DNA from: Alcaligenaceae bacterium
GTDB taxonomy: Bacteria > Pseudomonadota > Gammaproteobacteria > Burkholderiales > Burkholderiaceae_B
NCBI GenBank assembly: GCA_029263795.1
Contig: JAJUFI010000004.1
Span: 1 to 50,795 of the forward strand
Length of the DNA stretch: 50,795 nt
Direction: 5' to 3'
Under the pieces are notes generated by a model. The model made no database searches. It was not told where the DNA came from and was given only the letters and a program-made list of their open reading frames with translations. This document shows positions 18,795-28,042 of this stretch, one piece after another. Position numbers and translations under genes: made by a program. The first letter of the stretch is position 1; each line of letters starts with the position of its first letter.

Positions 18795-18861
18795 GCGCTG
18801 AACCAGTCGCCCATGCAACAGGCATGCGTCTTGCTCGCAGGGTGCCTCGTTCAGCGCTTTT
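18795..18861 (+). promoter_or_regulatory. Structured leader / possible attenuator of the polysaccharide operon
   Basis: A perfect 9-bp inverted repeat, GCGCTGAAC (18795-18803) and GTTCAGCGC (18849-18857), is followed immediately by TTTT. The 45-base interval contains a second hairpin, CATGC-AACAG-GCATG (18812-18826). It lies in the untranslated leader 32 bases before the chosen start of the first polysaccharide gene. It could act as a terminator or antiterminator or shape translation. No ops/JUMPStart core (GGCGGTAGC-type) is present in 18640-18892. A GATAAT at 18783-18788 could be a -10, but no good -35 is seen. Confidence 0.4.
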
Positions 18862-18892
18862 CACACTCACCATCTCTCTGAACGGGGAATTT

Positions 18893-20047
18893 GTGACTAC
18901 GCCTCAATTCTGGGGTTCGCTTACCTGGCTATACATCTGTATCGTGGCCTTCATGGTCGGTGGTCTCATCGTTGCCTCGGAACGCTGGCATGGCGTTTTC
19001 ACGGGGGATTCCGACCTCAAGAAACCGCAGGCCATGCATTCGCGCGCCGCACCGCGGGTCGGTGGCCTGGCGGTCGTGGCGGGCAGTCTTGCGGGGTTGC
19101 TGGTGCTCGGCCCAAGCAACATGACGCTCACCTGGCTCTGGCCGGTGCTGTTCATCGCCGCGATGCCGGTGTTTGTGGCAGGTTTGCTGGAGGACATCAC
19201 CAAGGACGTCGGCTCGGGCAAACGGCTGATGGCTGCGTTCATATCCGCCGCCATTGCCTGGTGGTTCCTCGGGGGGGTTTCCCGTGTGGGCATTGACTGG
19301 GCAGACTGGATTTTGTCGTTCTGGCCGGTATCGCTGGTGTTCACCATGGTGGCCGTGGGCGGGTGCACACACGCGCTGAACATTGTCGACGGCATGAACG
19401 GCCTGGCAGGCATGATTGCCACGCTCATGGCGCTGTCCCTTTCTCTGGTTGCCCTGCAGGTTCAGGATATTCCCATCTTCCTCATTGCCGCCGCGCTGGC
19501 ATCGGCCACCTTGGGCTTTCTTGTCTGGAACTTCCCCTTCGGGCGGGTATTCCTGGGTGATGGTGGGGCCTATTTCCTGGGTTTCATGCTTGCGGAGCTG
19601 GCCGTTCAGCTGGTGGTGCGCAACCCCAGCGTGTCGCCATTCTATGCGCTTGCCGTACTGTTCTATCCAGTATTCGAAACCATGTTCTCCATCTGGCGCA
19701 GGCGCTTCAAGCGTGGTGTACCGGTCGACCAGCCGGACGCCCTGCATCTGCATCAACTGGTATTCAGGCGGCTGGTCCGCGTGACATTCAGCCGCGACAG
19801 GCGACATGCGGTACCGGCATTGTGCAATGCCATGACGTCACCTTACCTGTGGGTGCTGGCCCTCATCGGCCTTGTTCCGGCAACCATTTGGTGGGACAAC
19901 ACCTGGATACTCTGTGGCAGCATAGCCGTGTTCTGTTGGGTTTATATCTGGCTGTATTCGAGGTTGGTTTCCTGGCGACGGCCGTCGTGGCTGCTGCTGC
20001 CTTCGCTGGGGCGCGATTATCACCGCCGTCACACTGGCAAAAATTGA
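18893..20047 (+). CDS. Polyprenyl-phosphate GlcNAc/HexNAc-1-phosphate transferase (WecA/WbpL-like)
   Basis: Integral membrane enzyme of the MraY/WecA family that starts repeat-unit synthesis by moving a HexNAc-1-phosphate from UDP-sugar to undecaprenyl phosphate. About ten hydrophobic segments are present. Family motifs are GLLEDITKDVGSGKRL, NIVDGMNGLAG, FLGDGGAYFLGF and the C-terminal HLHQLVFRR, which marks the WecA/WbpL branch rather than MraY. I prefer GTG 18893, preceded by a GGGGAA ribosome site, giving 384 aa; ATG 18824 would add 23 basic, poorly conserved residues and place the leader hairpin inside the gene. It is first in the polysaccharide locus. Confidence 0.87.
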   Translation: MTTPQFWGSLTWLYICIVAFMVGGLIVASERWHGVFTGDSDLKKPQAMHSRAAPRVGGLAVVAGSLAGLLVLGPSNMTLTWLWPVLFIAAMPVFVAGLLEDITKDVGSGKRLMAAFISAAIAWWFLGGVSRVGIDWADWILSFWPVSLVFTMVAVGGCTHALNIVDGMNGLAGMIATLMALSLSLVALQVQDIPIFLIAAALASATLGFLVWNFPFGRVFLGDGGAYFLGFMLAELAVQLVVRNPSVSPFYALAVLFYPVFETMFSIWRRRFKRGVPVDQPDALHLHQLVFRRLVRVTFSRDRRHAVPALCNAMTSPYLWVLALIGLVPATIWWDNTWILCGSIAVFCWVYIWLYSRLVSWRRPSWLLLPSLGRDYHRRHTGKN

Positions 20048-20116
20048 TTGGTGCCGCGCAGCTTGCGCAAGCGTTCGCACAGCGCCGGCATATCTGGATT
20101 ACGCAAAGGGAGAAAA

Positions 20117-21394
20117 ATGTTGCGAATCGAAGACGTGAAACTAGCAGTGGTCGGTCTCGGCTACGTAGGCCTCCCGCTGGCGGTGGAGTTCGGCAAGAAG
20201 CGCCCTGTGCTGGGCTTCGATATCAACAAGCGCCGCATCGATGAGCTTAAGGAAGGCCGCGACCACACGCTGGAGGTGGAAGACGACGACCTCGCGGCAG
20301 CCGTGCATCTGCGCTACTCGCACGATCCGGAATCGCTGGCGGAAGCCAACGTGTTCATCGTGACGGTGCCCACGCCAATCGACAAGTACAAGCAGCCGGA
20401 CCTCACTCCGCTGATACGGGCCAGCGAAACCATTGGCCGAGTATTGAAGCGTGGAGATGTTGTCATCTATGAGTCGACGGTCTATCCCGGCGCCACCGAA
20501 GAAGTTTGTGTGCCGGTCCTGGAGAGTGTCTCCGGCCTGCGTTTCAATGAAGACTTTTACGCCGGTTACAGCCCTGAGCGCATCAATCCCGGTGACAAGA
20601 ACCACCGCGTGACTAACATTCGCAAGGTGACTTCCGGTTCCACACCGGAAGTGGCCGAACTGGTGGATAGTCTCTACGCAGACATCATTGTCGCCGGCAC
20701 TCACAAAGCGCCCTCCATCCGGGTGGCCGAGGCGGCCAAGGTGATCGAGAACACACAGCGCGACGTCAACATCGCCCTGATCAACGAACTCGCCCTTATC
20801 TTCAACCGGCTGGGCATTGATACCCAGGCCGTACTGGAAGCCGCTGGAACCAAATGGAACTTCCTGCCTTTCAGGCCTGGTCTGGTGGGTGGGCACTGCA
20901 TTGGCGTGGACCCTTACTACCTGACGCACAAAGCGCAAAGCATCGGCTACCACCCGGAGATCATTCTCGCGGGTAGGCGTCTCAACGACTCCATGGGCAG
21001 CTATGTGGTTTCACAGCTGATCAAGGCCATGACCAAGCGTCGCATTCAGGTCCAGGGTTCGCGTGTGCTGGTGATGGGCCTCACCTTCAAGGAAAACTGC
21101 CCTGATCTGCGCAACACGCGGGTTGTGGACATTGTGTCGGAATTGGCCGAATACAACATCGACGTGGACGTTTACGACCCGTGGGTGGACCCGGAGGAAG
21201 CTGTGCAGGAATACGGCATCAAGCCGGTAAACGAACCGGCGCAAGGTGCGTATGACGGCATAGTGATTGCCGTTGCTCACAAGCAGTTCTGCGAAATGGG
21301 GGCCGCCCGCATTCGTGCTCTGGGCAAGCCGGAACACGTCCTGTATGACCTTAAATACGTATTGACTGCCGACGAAGCCGACATCCGCCTTTGA
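20117..21394 (+). CDS. UDP-N-acetylhexosamine 6-dehydrogenase (TviB/WbpO/WbpA family)
   Basis: Nucleotide-sugar dehydrogenase that oxidises C6 of a UDP-HexNAc twice with NAD to give a UDP-N-acetylhexosaminuronic acid. The N-terminal NAD motif is [15 protein letters not shown] (about 13-27). The [11 protein letters not shown] block and the catalytic cysteine in [12 protein letters not shown] match the TviB/WbpO group. A C-terminal NAD-fold domain with [15 protein letters not shown] completes 425 aa. ATG 20117 follows AAGGGAG. With the epimerase next door the product is probably UDP-GalNAcA, as in Vi antigen and P. aeruginosa O6 synthesis; UDP-GlcNAcA remains possible. Confidence 0.9.
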   Translation: MLRIEDVKLAVVGLGYVGLPLAVEFGKKRPVLGFDINKRRIDELKEGRDHTLEVEDDDLAAAVHLRYSHDPESLAEANVFIVTVPTPIDKYKQPDLTPLIRASETIGRVLKRGDVVIYESTVYPGATEEVCVPVLESVSGLRFNEDFYAGYSPERINPGDKNHRVTNIRKVTSGSTPEVAELVDSLYADIIVAGTHKAPSIRVAEAAKVIENTQRDVNIALINELALIFNRLGIDTQAVLEAAGTKWNFLPFRPGLVGGHCIGVDPYYLTHKAQSIGYHPEIILAGRRLNDSMGSYVVSQLIKAMTKRRIQVQGSRVLVMGLTFKENCPDLRNTRVVDIVSELAEYNIDVDVYDPWVDPEEAVQEYGIKPVNEPAQGAYDGIVIAVAHKQFCEMGAARIRALGKPEHVLYDLKYVLTADEADIRL

Positions 21395-21405
21395 GCATCC
21401 AGAAA

Positions 21406-22461
21406 ATGAGTTTGAACATGACGACTGATCCACGCGCTGCAACGGCCTTCGAAGAAGCCATGGCCCTGTTGCAGGCCCAACCCCGGCGCTGGTTGGTGAC
21501 TGGCTGCGCCGGTTTCATTGGTTCCAATCTAGTGGAAGCACTGCTTAAAGCCGGGCAGGAAGTGGTTGGTCTGGACAATTTTTCCACTGGCCACCAGCAC
21601 AATCTGGACGAAGTTGCAGGGCAGGTCGGGGAGGATGCCTGGAAGAGGTTCCGCTTCATCGAAGGCGACATCCGTAACCAGGAAGTGTGTCACGGCGCGG
21701 CGGAAGGGGTGGACCACATTCTGCACCAGGCGGCACTGGGCTCCGTGCCCCGTTCACTGGAAGACCCGGTGACCACCGACGAGGTCAACATTGGCGGTTT
21801 CCTCAGGATGCTGGTTGCGGCGCGTGATGCACGGGTGAAGTCCTTCGTCTACGCAGCTTCCAGTTCCAGCTATGGCGATCACCCCGGGCTGCCCAAGGTG
21901 GAGGACGCCATCGGGCGGCCATTGTCTCCCTATGCGGTCACCAAATACGTGAACGAGCTATATGCCGACGTATTCGCCCGCTCCTACGGCACTCCGTCCA
22001 TCGGCCTACGCTACTTCAATGTGTTCGGTCGCCGGCAGGACCCTGACGGTGCCTACGCTGCAGTGATCCCGCGCTGGATTGCCGCGATGATCCGCAATGA
22101 TGAAGTCGTCATCAATGGTGACGGCGAAACCAGCCGGGACTTCTGCTATATCGATAACGTCATCCAGGCCAATATCCTGGCTGCGCTGGCCACTGAACAA
22201 GGTATGAACCAGGTCTACAACGTAGCCTATGGCGGTCGCACCACGCTGAATCAGTTATTCGAATATCTGGCTGAAAACCTGCGCGCGTTAGGCATCGAGT
22301 ACAACCGCCCTCCGCGTCACGGTGATTTCCGTCCCGGTGACGTCCGCCATTCTCAGGCAGATATCGGCAAGGCGAGCCGCTTGCTGGGCTATGCTCCGCA
22401 GTTCGACATCAAGGCAGGTCTGAAGGCAGCCATGCCCTGGTACGCCGACTTCCTTAGTTGA
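21406..22461 (+). CDS. UDP-sugar C4-epimerase, extended SDR (TviC/WbpP-like)
   Basis: Extended short-chain dehydrogenase with an N-terminal extension like TviC/WbpP. The NAD motif is [10 protein letters not shown] (about 33-42). The catalytic Ser region is ASSSSYGD and the Tyr/Lys pair lies in [12 protein letters not shown]. It should interconvert UDP-GlcNAc(A) and UDP-GalNAc(A). Start 21406 gives 351 aa; ATG 21418 and TTG 21391 are in frame and the ribosome site is poor for all of them, so the start is uncertain. It begins 11 bases after the dehydrogenase stop, so the two are almost certainly co-expressed. Confidence 0.9.
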   Translation: MSLNMTTDPRAATAFEEAMALLQAQPRRWLVTGCAGFIGSNLVEALLKAGQEVVGLDNFSTGHQHNLDEVAGQVGEDAWKRFRFIEGDIRNQEVCHGAAEGVDHILHQAALGSVPRSLEDPVTTDEVNIGGFLRMLVAARDARVKSFVYAASSSSYGDHPGLPKVEDAIGRPLSPYAVTKYVNELYADVFARSYGTPSIGLRYFNVFGRRQDPDGAYAAVIPRWIAAMIRNDEVVINGDGETSRDFCYIDNVIQANILAALATEQGMNQVYNVAYGGRTTLNQLFEYLAENLRALGIEYNRPPRHGDFRPGDVRHSQADIGKASRLLGYAPQFDIKAGLKAAMPWYADFLS

Positions 22462-22477
22462 CCACGGGCCGCGGCAG

Positions 22478-23824
22478 GTGAAGTTCCTGAAATCCCGCTA
22501 TTCGGGGCTGCATTCCGACCATCGCCGCATTTTCTCCGGAGCATTCCGTGTGGCCGTGTTCCTCCTGCTCGGGAAGGCGGCCGGTGCGCTGAAGGAAATG
22601 GCCGTCGCCTACCGGTACGGTGTGAGCGAGGCCGTCGATGCCTACCAGTTCACCATGACACTTGCCAACTGGCTGCCCATCACAATTGTGGGTGCCCTGT
22701 CAGTGGTGTTGATTCCCGTTTTGGTTCGCTCGCGAGATGATGATGCAGTCAAACGTCGCCGCTTTCTGGCGGAACTGCATGGCTGGGTGCTGACCCTCGG
22801 CCTGTTGCTGGCGGCGCTCACTTACATCGCCTGGCCCTGGGTGCTGGATGTTGCCGGAAGCGGTCTGGACCCGGAAACGCGGCTAATGAGTTCGCAGCTC
22901 ACCCTGGCTTTTGCCCCCGCAGCTCTGTTCACCCTGCTGACCGGGCTCAGTGCGGCGCGTCTGCGGGCACGTGAGCGCTATATCAACACATTGATGGACA
23001 GTGTGCCGGCAGTGGTGATCCTGGTCTGGGTCATGCTTGCTTTCACAGCGTCGGATGTGGGCCCGCTGCTTTGGGGTACATTGATCGGTTATTTCATTCA
23101 GTCGGCCTGGCTGCTGCACCTGGCGTCACGTGCGGACGGTCGGATTGGCGCGCCGCGCATGGGGTTCAGTTCGGAGCACTGGCCGGAACTGGTCAAGGCG
23201 GCCGGTGTGATGCTGGTGGGGCAGGTGGCCATGAGTTTTGTCGGCCCGATTGATCAGTACACTGCGGCGAACCTGGGTGCCAACGCCAATGCCACACTGG
23301 GTTACGCTAGCCGGCTGCTGTCATTGCTTCTGGGTCTCGGTGCCGCCTCGGTGGGGCGGGCAGCCTTGCCGGTGCTGGCTGACGTGCAACGCCGTGGGGA
23401 TGCCGAACGGGCACGCAAGATTGCGCTCAAGTGGTCCGCCCTGATGGGCCTGGGGGGCGCCCTGGTCACGCTGGTTGGCTGGTGGCTGGCACCCTGGATG
23501 GTGAGCCTCCTGTTCGAACGGGGCGCCTTCACCGCAGAGGACACCCGGACAGTTGCGCAGGTTCTGCGTTGGGGCCTGCTGCAACTGCCTTTTTATTTTG
23601 GTGTGCTGGTGTTGGTGCAGTTGTTGGCCAGCCAGAACCGATATCGCATCATGGCGGGAATTGCCGTGGCCAATTTCCTGCTGAAAGCGGTACTCAATCA
23701 CGTGCTGGCACCGGTCATGGGTGTGCACGGCATCATGCTGGCCACCAGCCTGATGTACGCACTCTCCTATGCCTGCTATACGGCGGTCGCATTGCGGCGG
23801 CCGGCGGCATCAGTCACTACATGA
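22478..23824 (+). CDS. MurJ/MviN-family lipid flippase
   Basis: Multi-pass membrane protein (about 12-13 hydrophobic segments, 448 aa) of the MOP exporter superfamily, MurJ/MviN branch. The family-typical LLFERGAFTAEDT motif lies after about residue 345, and the N-terminal FLLLGKAAGALKEMAVAYRYG segment resembles the first MurJ helix. In this locus it most likely flips the undecaprenyl-linked repeat unit in place of a Wzx protein; it could instead be the housekeeping lipid II flippase, if no other murJ exists in the genome. The GTG start at 22478 has GGCAGG very close upstream. The stop overlaps the next gene (ATGA). Confidence 0.85.
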   Translation: MKFLKSRYSGLHSDHRRIFSGAFRVAVFLLLGKAAGALKEMAVAYRYGVSEAVDAYQFTMTLANWLPITIVGALSVVLIPVLVRSRDDDAVKRRRFLAELHGWVLTLGLLLAALTYIAWPWVLDVAGSGLDPETRLMSSQLTLAFAPAALFTLLTGLSAARLRARERYINTLMDSVPAVVILVWVMLAFTASDVGPLLWGTLIGYFIQSAWLLHLASRADGRIGAPRMGFSSEHWPELVKAAGVMLVGQVAMSFVGPIDQYTAANLGANANATLGYASRLLSLLLGLGAASVGRAALPVLADVQRRGDAERARKIALKWSALMGLGGALVTLVGWWLAPWMVSLLFERGAFTAEDTRTVAQVLRWGLLQLPFYFGVLVLVQLLASQNRYRIMAGIAVANFLLKAVLNHVLAPVMGVHGIMLATSLMYALSYACYTAVALRRPAASVTT

Positions 23825-24966
23825 TGTTTTCAGGTGAAATGTTGAATTACCCGGTTGAACAAGCGCATTTGATGATCGTGATTCATTCCCTTGGCGGAGG
23901 CGGGGCCGAGCGCGTGGCGGTTGATATGTGCGACTACTGGCTTGCCCAGGGGTGCCGGGTGACGCTGGTCACCCAAAGCAGCCCGGACACCGATGCCTAC
24001 CCACTTCCGGAAGGCGTGGACCGCCGTGTGCTCGGCCTGGCCGGAGAGAGCAGCGGAAAACTTGGGGCTGCGGTGGTCAATCTGCGCCGCATCCTGCGGC
24101 TGCGCAAGCTGATGCGCAAGCTGCGCCCTCAGGTGGTGCTGGGAATGATGACCACCTCGTCCGTGCTGGCTGTCGCTGCAGCCCGCCGCCTGCCTTGCCG
24201 GGTCATTGCTACCGAGCACACCCACCCCCCTTCACAGGAATTGCCTTCCGTCTGGCAGAAAATGCGTCGCTGGGCTTATCCCCGTGCCAGCAGCGTTGTG
24301 GCGCTCACTGCAGGCACGGCGGAGTGGCTGGAAAAAAACGTGCCGGGCTCCAAGGTGTGCGTGATTCCGAATGCGGTGCGCTGGCCGCTGGAAACCAGCG
24401 AACCCCAGGTGCCTCCACCCGCGCGCAATGGACGCCATCGCCTGCTGGCGGTTGGCCGCCTGCATGAGCACAAGGGATTCGACATATTGCTGCGAGCCTT
24501 TCATCAACTGGCGCATTTCTTTCCCACCTGGGATCTCGTCATTCTGGGAGAAGGTGAGCAGCGCCAGGCACTGGAGCAGCAAGTGGACGAGCTGGGTCTG
24601 CGGGACCGGGTCAGCATGCCGGGACGTGTTGGCAATCTAGCCGACTGGTACGCCGATTCCGATCTCTATGTGCTGAGCTCTCGCGTCGAAGGCTTGTCCA
24701 ATACTTTGATAGAAGCCATGGCCAGCGGGTTGCCCGTCCTCGCCTTTGACTGTGATACGGGTCCACGCGAAATTGTTCGCCACGACATTGACGGGGTGCT
24801 GGTCGCGCCGGTTGAGGATGAGGACGCGCTGGCGGCACATATGGCCGATCTGATGGCGCATCCCGTACGCAGGGAACGCCTGGCTCGTCGTGCCGTTGAC
24901 GCGCGTGACCGCTTCAGTACGGCGCGTATCATGGCGTTGTGGAATCAATTGTTCGGCTTTCGTTGA
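23821..24966 (+). CDS. Family 4 glycosyltransferase
   Basis: GT-B retaining glycosyltransferase of family GT4. The N-terminal domain begins with HSLGGGGAERVAVDMC, the nucleotide-sugar domain carries AVGRLHEHKGFDILLRAF, and the EX7E motif lies in EGLSNTLIEAMASGLPV. Length is 381 aa from ATG 23821, which overlaps the flippase stop; ATG 23839 (MLNYPVEQ), six codons on, has a better CAGGTGA ribosome site. Donor and linkage cannot be read from sequence. It acts on the cytoplasmic face to extend the lipid-linked repeat unit. Confidence 0.88.
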   Translation: MMFSGEMLNYPVEQAHLMIVIHSLGGGGAERVAVDMCDYWLAQGCRVTLVTQSSPDTDAYPLPEGVDRRVLGLAGESSGKLGAAVVNLRRILRLRKLMRKLRPQVVLGMMTTSSVLAVAAARRLPCRVIATEHTHPPSQELPSVWQKMRRWAYPRASSVVALTAGTAEWLEKNVPGSKVCVIPNAVRWPLETSEPQVPPPARNGRHRLLAVGRLHEHKGFDILLRAFHQLAHFFPTWDLVILGEGEQRQALEQQVDELGLRDRVSMPGRVGNLADWYADSDLYVLSSRVEGLSNTLIEAMASGLPVLAFDCDTGPREIVRHDIDGVLVAPVEDEDALAAHMADLMAHPVRRERLARRAVDARDRFSTARIMALWNQLFGFR

Positions 24967-24998
24967 ACACGGACGTCCGGCAGGGGAGACATTCGGCT

Positions 24999-26921
24999 AT
25001 GTGTGGGCTCGTCGGAATTTGGGGATCCTTGCATCACAAGCGCGAGCTGCTTGAAGTAGCCTGCTCGGCCATTGCTCACCGGGGGCCGGATGCCCGCGGC
25101 TACTGGGAAGACGAGCAGGTTGGGCTGGCGCTGGGCCACGTGCGGTTGGCGGTGATCGACACCAGCGCTGCGGGCAGCCAGCCCATGACTTCCGCCTGCG
25201 GCCGCTTTGTGCTTGTACTGAACGGCGAAATCTACAACCACCTCGAACTGCGCGAGGCGCTCGAGGCTGAAAACCGGGCCTCGTCCTGGCGGGGGCATTC
25301 CGATACCGAGACCTTGCTCGCCTGCTTTGCGGCCTGGGGTATTGAACGGACGCTGGAGGCAAGCATAGGCATGTTCGCCATTGCTCTGTGGGACCGTGCC
25401 GACGGCACCCTCACCCTGATGCGCGACCGCATGGGTGAGAAGCCCCTCTATGCGGGGTTCATAGGCAGGAACTTCGTCTTCGCCTCCGAACTCAAGGCGC
25501 TGGAAAGGTTGCCTGGCCTCGATACTCAGCTCGACCCTCGTGCGCTGTCGCTGCTGCTGCGGCACAACTACATTCCTGCGCCCTGGTCCATTTACCCCCA
25601 GATTGGCAAGGTTTCACCGGGTTGCTGGCTGCAACTGCGGGAAAGCCAGCGGCGCCTGGGCGAGATGCCGGTACAGCGTTCTTACTGGTCTGCCGATGCC
25701 AAGGTGCAGCAGCCCGAGGCCATAGGGGAATCCTATGCCAGCGAAGAACTGGCCGTGGACGCCCTGGAAGCCGTGTTGGGCGCCGCCGTACGGCGCCAGA
25801 TGATTGCCGACGTCCCGCTGGGGGCATTTCTTTCTGGGGGCGTGGACTCTTCGCTGGTTGTTGCGCTCATGCAGAAGCACAGCCAGCGGCCGGTGAAGAC
25901 CTTTTCCATCGGTTTCGAAGATAAGCGCTACAACGAGGCCCCCTATGCGGCGGCCGTCGCGCGCCACCTGGGCACCGACCACTCGGAACATACCGTCAGT
26001 GACCGGGATGCCCTTGCTGCGGTACCCCTGCTTCCGCATGTGTACGACGAACCTTTTGCCGATTCTTCGCAGATTCCCACCATGCTGGTCACGCGCATGG
26101 CTCGGTCCCATGTGACGGTTGCGTTGTCGGGAGATGGTGGAGACGAGCTGTTCGGGGGCTACGCGCGCTACTTCCGTACGGCGCAATGGTGGAAACGCTG
26201 TGAACAATTGCCCGCGTGGTTGCGCAAGCCGGCGCACGCATCGCTCAAGGGGCTGGCGGGCATGCTGGGAGAAGGGCGCCGGCGAGATCGCCTGCAGAAA
26301 CTGGCGGCCCTGCTCGGCGCACCGCATGCGGGCCTGTTCTACCGGGAGTTCCTCACCTACTGGCGTGACCCGGCCGAGGTGCTGGTCAGGCCGGATCTGC
26401 CGCGCACGGTCTTTGATGAATCACCGGATGCGGATCTCCTGGAAAGCATGATGCGGCTGGACGTTGCCACCTATCTGCCGGACGATATTCTGGTCAAGGT
26501 GGACCGTGCCGCCATGGCGGTGAGCCTGGAGACCCGTGTTCCCATGCTTGATCATCACGTGCACGACTTCGCCCGCTCCTTGCCGCCGGAATATCTGGTT
26601 CGTGATGGACAAGGCAAATGGCTACCCCGTCAGTTGCTCTACCGTTATGTGCCGGCGGAGCTCATCGAGCGGCCCAAGAAAGGTTTCTCCGTGCCTCTGG
26701 CGCAATGGCTGCGTGGGCCGCTGCGGGACTGGGCAGAGTCCTTGCTGGATGCCGGCCGTCTGAACCACGACGGCGTATTTCTTGCTCAGCCCGTGCGTCT
26801 GAAGTGGCAGGAGCATCTGGCGGGCCGCCATGACTGGAGCAAACATTTGTGGAGCATCCTGATGGTTCAGGCCTGGCTGGAAGCACGGAAGTCGAACACA
26901 GGGAGCCAACCCTCAGCATGA
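24999..26921 (+). CDS. Asparagine synthase-like glutamine amidotransferase
   Basis: Class II glutamine amidotransferase, 640 aa, AsnB family. Cys2 is the N-terminal nucleophile (MCGLVGIW). The glutaminase domain covers about residues 1-200, followed by a synthetase domain with the PP-loop SGGVDSS at about 279-285 and LSGDGGDELFGGY further on. In O-antigen and capsule loci such proteins are thought to amidate uronic acids (for example to GalNAcAN). With the uronic-acid genes at 20117-22461 that is the more likely role here than free asparagine synthesis. It starts 32 bases after the preceding glycosyltransferase and its stop overlaps the next start. Confidence 0.9.
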   Translation: MCGLVGIWGSLHHKRELLEVACSAIAHRGPDARGYWEDEQVGLALGHVRLAVIDTSAAGSQPMTSACGRFVLVLNGEIYNHLELREALEAENRASSWRGHSDTETLLACFAAWGIERTLEASIGMFAIALWDRADGTLTLMRDRMGEKPLYAGFIGRNFVFASELKALERLPGLDTQLDPRALSLLLRHNYIPAPWSIYPQIGKVSPGCWLQLRESQRRLGEMPVQRSYWSADAKVQQPEAIGESYASEELAVDALEAVLGAAVRRQMIADVPLGAFLSGGVDSSLVVALMQKHSQRPVKTFSIGFEDKRYNEAPYAAAVARHLGTDHSEHTVSDRDALAAVPLLPHVYDEPFADSSQIPTMLVTRMARSHVTVALSGDGGDELFGGYARYFRTAQWWKRCEQLPAWLRKPAHASLKGLAGMLGEGRRRDRLQKLAALLGAPHAGLFYREFLTYWRDPAEVLVRPDLPRTVFDESPDADLLESMMRLDVATYLPDDILVKVDRAAMAVSLETRVPMLDHHVHDFARSLPPEYLVRDGQGKWLPRQLLYRYVPAELIERPKKGFSVPLAQWLRGPLRDWAESLLDAGRLNHDGVFLAQPVRLKWQEHLAGRHDWSKHLWSILMVQAWLEARKSNTGSQPSA

Positions 26922-28042
26922 AAATACTGTTGCTGGTGAGTTCCATGCACGCCGGCGGCGCCGAGCGCGTGGCCGCCACCCTCAGTCGCGGCTGGGTCCA
27001 GCATGGGCATCGCGTCACCCTGACGCCCACCTTCACGGGGAGGGGAGACTTGTTCTACTCCTTGCACCCCGACGTCAGGCTGGTGTGGCTGGCCGACCGC
27101 CTTGGTCGCTTGGCGCGTACTCCATTGCGGCCGCTGGTGAAGCTGTGGGCCTTGCGCAAACTGGTCAGGGAAGAGCAGCCTGACGTCATTGTTTCGTTTC
27201 TCACGAACGTCAACGTCATGGCCATCATGGCCACGCGAGGTCTGGGTATACCCGTCATTGTCTGCGAACGCACGAATCCCGCGGTGAGCACCAGTGCCTC
27301 TGCGGGCCTGCAGCGGCTGCGCCGGCTGCTGTACCCGCAGGCCTCCATGGTTACGGTGCAGGCCGAAGGCAGCATCGACGCCATGAAAAAACTGGTGCCC
27401 CACATGCAGCGTCTGGCGGTGGTGCCAAACCCGCTGCCTCCCGACCTTCCCCAGCCGCAGATTAGAAAGGCCCCCGAGTCCGGGCGGATGCGATTGGTGG
27501 CCATGGGCAGGTTCGTGGCATCCAAGCGTTTTGGCCTCCTCATCACGATATTTGAACGACTTGCCAGCCGCTTCCCGGAATGGGATCTGGTCATTTGGGG
27601 TGATGGGCCCTTGCGCCCGGAACTGCAGGCCATGGTGAGGCGGGTAGGGCTGGAAGACCGGGTGCTGTTGCCGGGGCGTACTCCCAACCCATGGAAGGAG
27701 CTGCAGGAAGCCGATCTCTTCGTGCTCACTTCCGAAGTGGAAGGTTTCCCCAATGCGCTGATTGAAGCCATGGCGCTCGGCCTGCCTTGCGTCACTGTGG
27801 ATTGCCCGAGTGGCCCACGTGAAATCACATGTGATGGAGAAGTTGCGCGCCTTGTTCCACTTTACGATGAGCAGGCCCTGGAAAACGCATTATCGGAACT
27901 GATGAGCAGCCCGGAGGCGCGTCGCGAGCTGGGACACGATGGTGCGCGCAGTGTACGGGAACGTTTCGGGCTGGAAGAGGTCCTTGTTCACTGGGACAGT
28001 CTTTTTTCTGAAGTGAAGGCACATAGGGTAAACGCATCGTGA
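26918..28042 (+). CDS. Family 4 glycosyltransferase
   Basis: A second GT4-type glycosyltransferase, 374 aa. The opening SSMHAGGAERVAATLSRGW is followed by the donor-domain AMGRFVASKRFGLL and the EX7E motif in EGFPNALIEAMALGLPC. It resembles the gene at 23821 in general plan. ATG 26918 overlaps the asnB-like stop (ATGA) and the stop at 28042 overlaps the next start, so four consecutive genes here form a tightly coupled chain. Specific sugar unknown. Confidence 0.88.
   Translation: MKILLLVSSMHAGGAERVAATLSRGWVQHGHRVTLTPTFTGRGDLFYSLHPDVRLVWLADRLGRLARTPLRPLVKLWALRKLVREEQPDVIVSFLTNVNVMAIMATRGLGIPVIVCERTNPAVSTSASAGLQRLRRLLYPQASMVTVQAEGSIDAMKKLVPHMQRLAVVPNPLPPDLPQPQIRKAPESGRMRLVAMGRFVASKRFGLLITIFERLASRFPEWDLVIWGDGPLRPELQAMVRRVGLEDRVLLPGRTPNPWKELQEADLFVLTSEVEGFPNALIEAMALGLPCVTVDCPSGPREITCDGEVARLVPLYDEQALENALSELMSSPEARRELGHDGARSVRERFGLEEVLVHWDSLFSEVKAHRVNAS

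Noticed and set aside
18643-18892. ops/JUMPStart antitermination element before the polysaccharide genes
   Set aside because: No GGCGGTAGC-type core is found in the leader.
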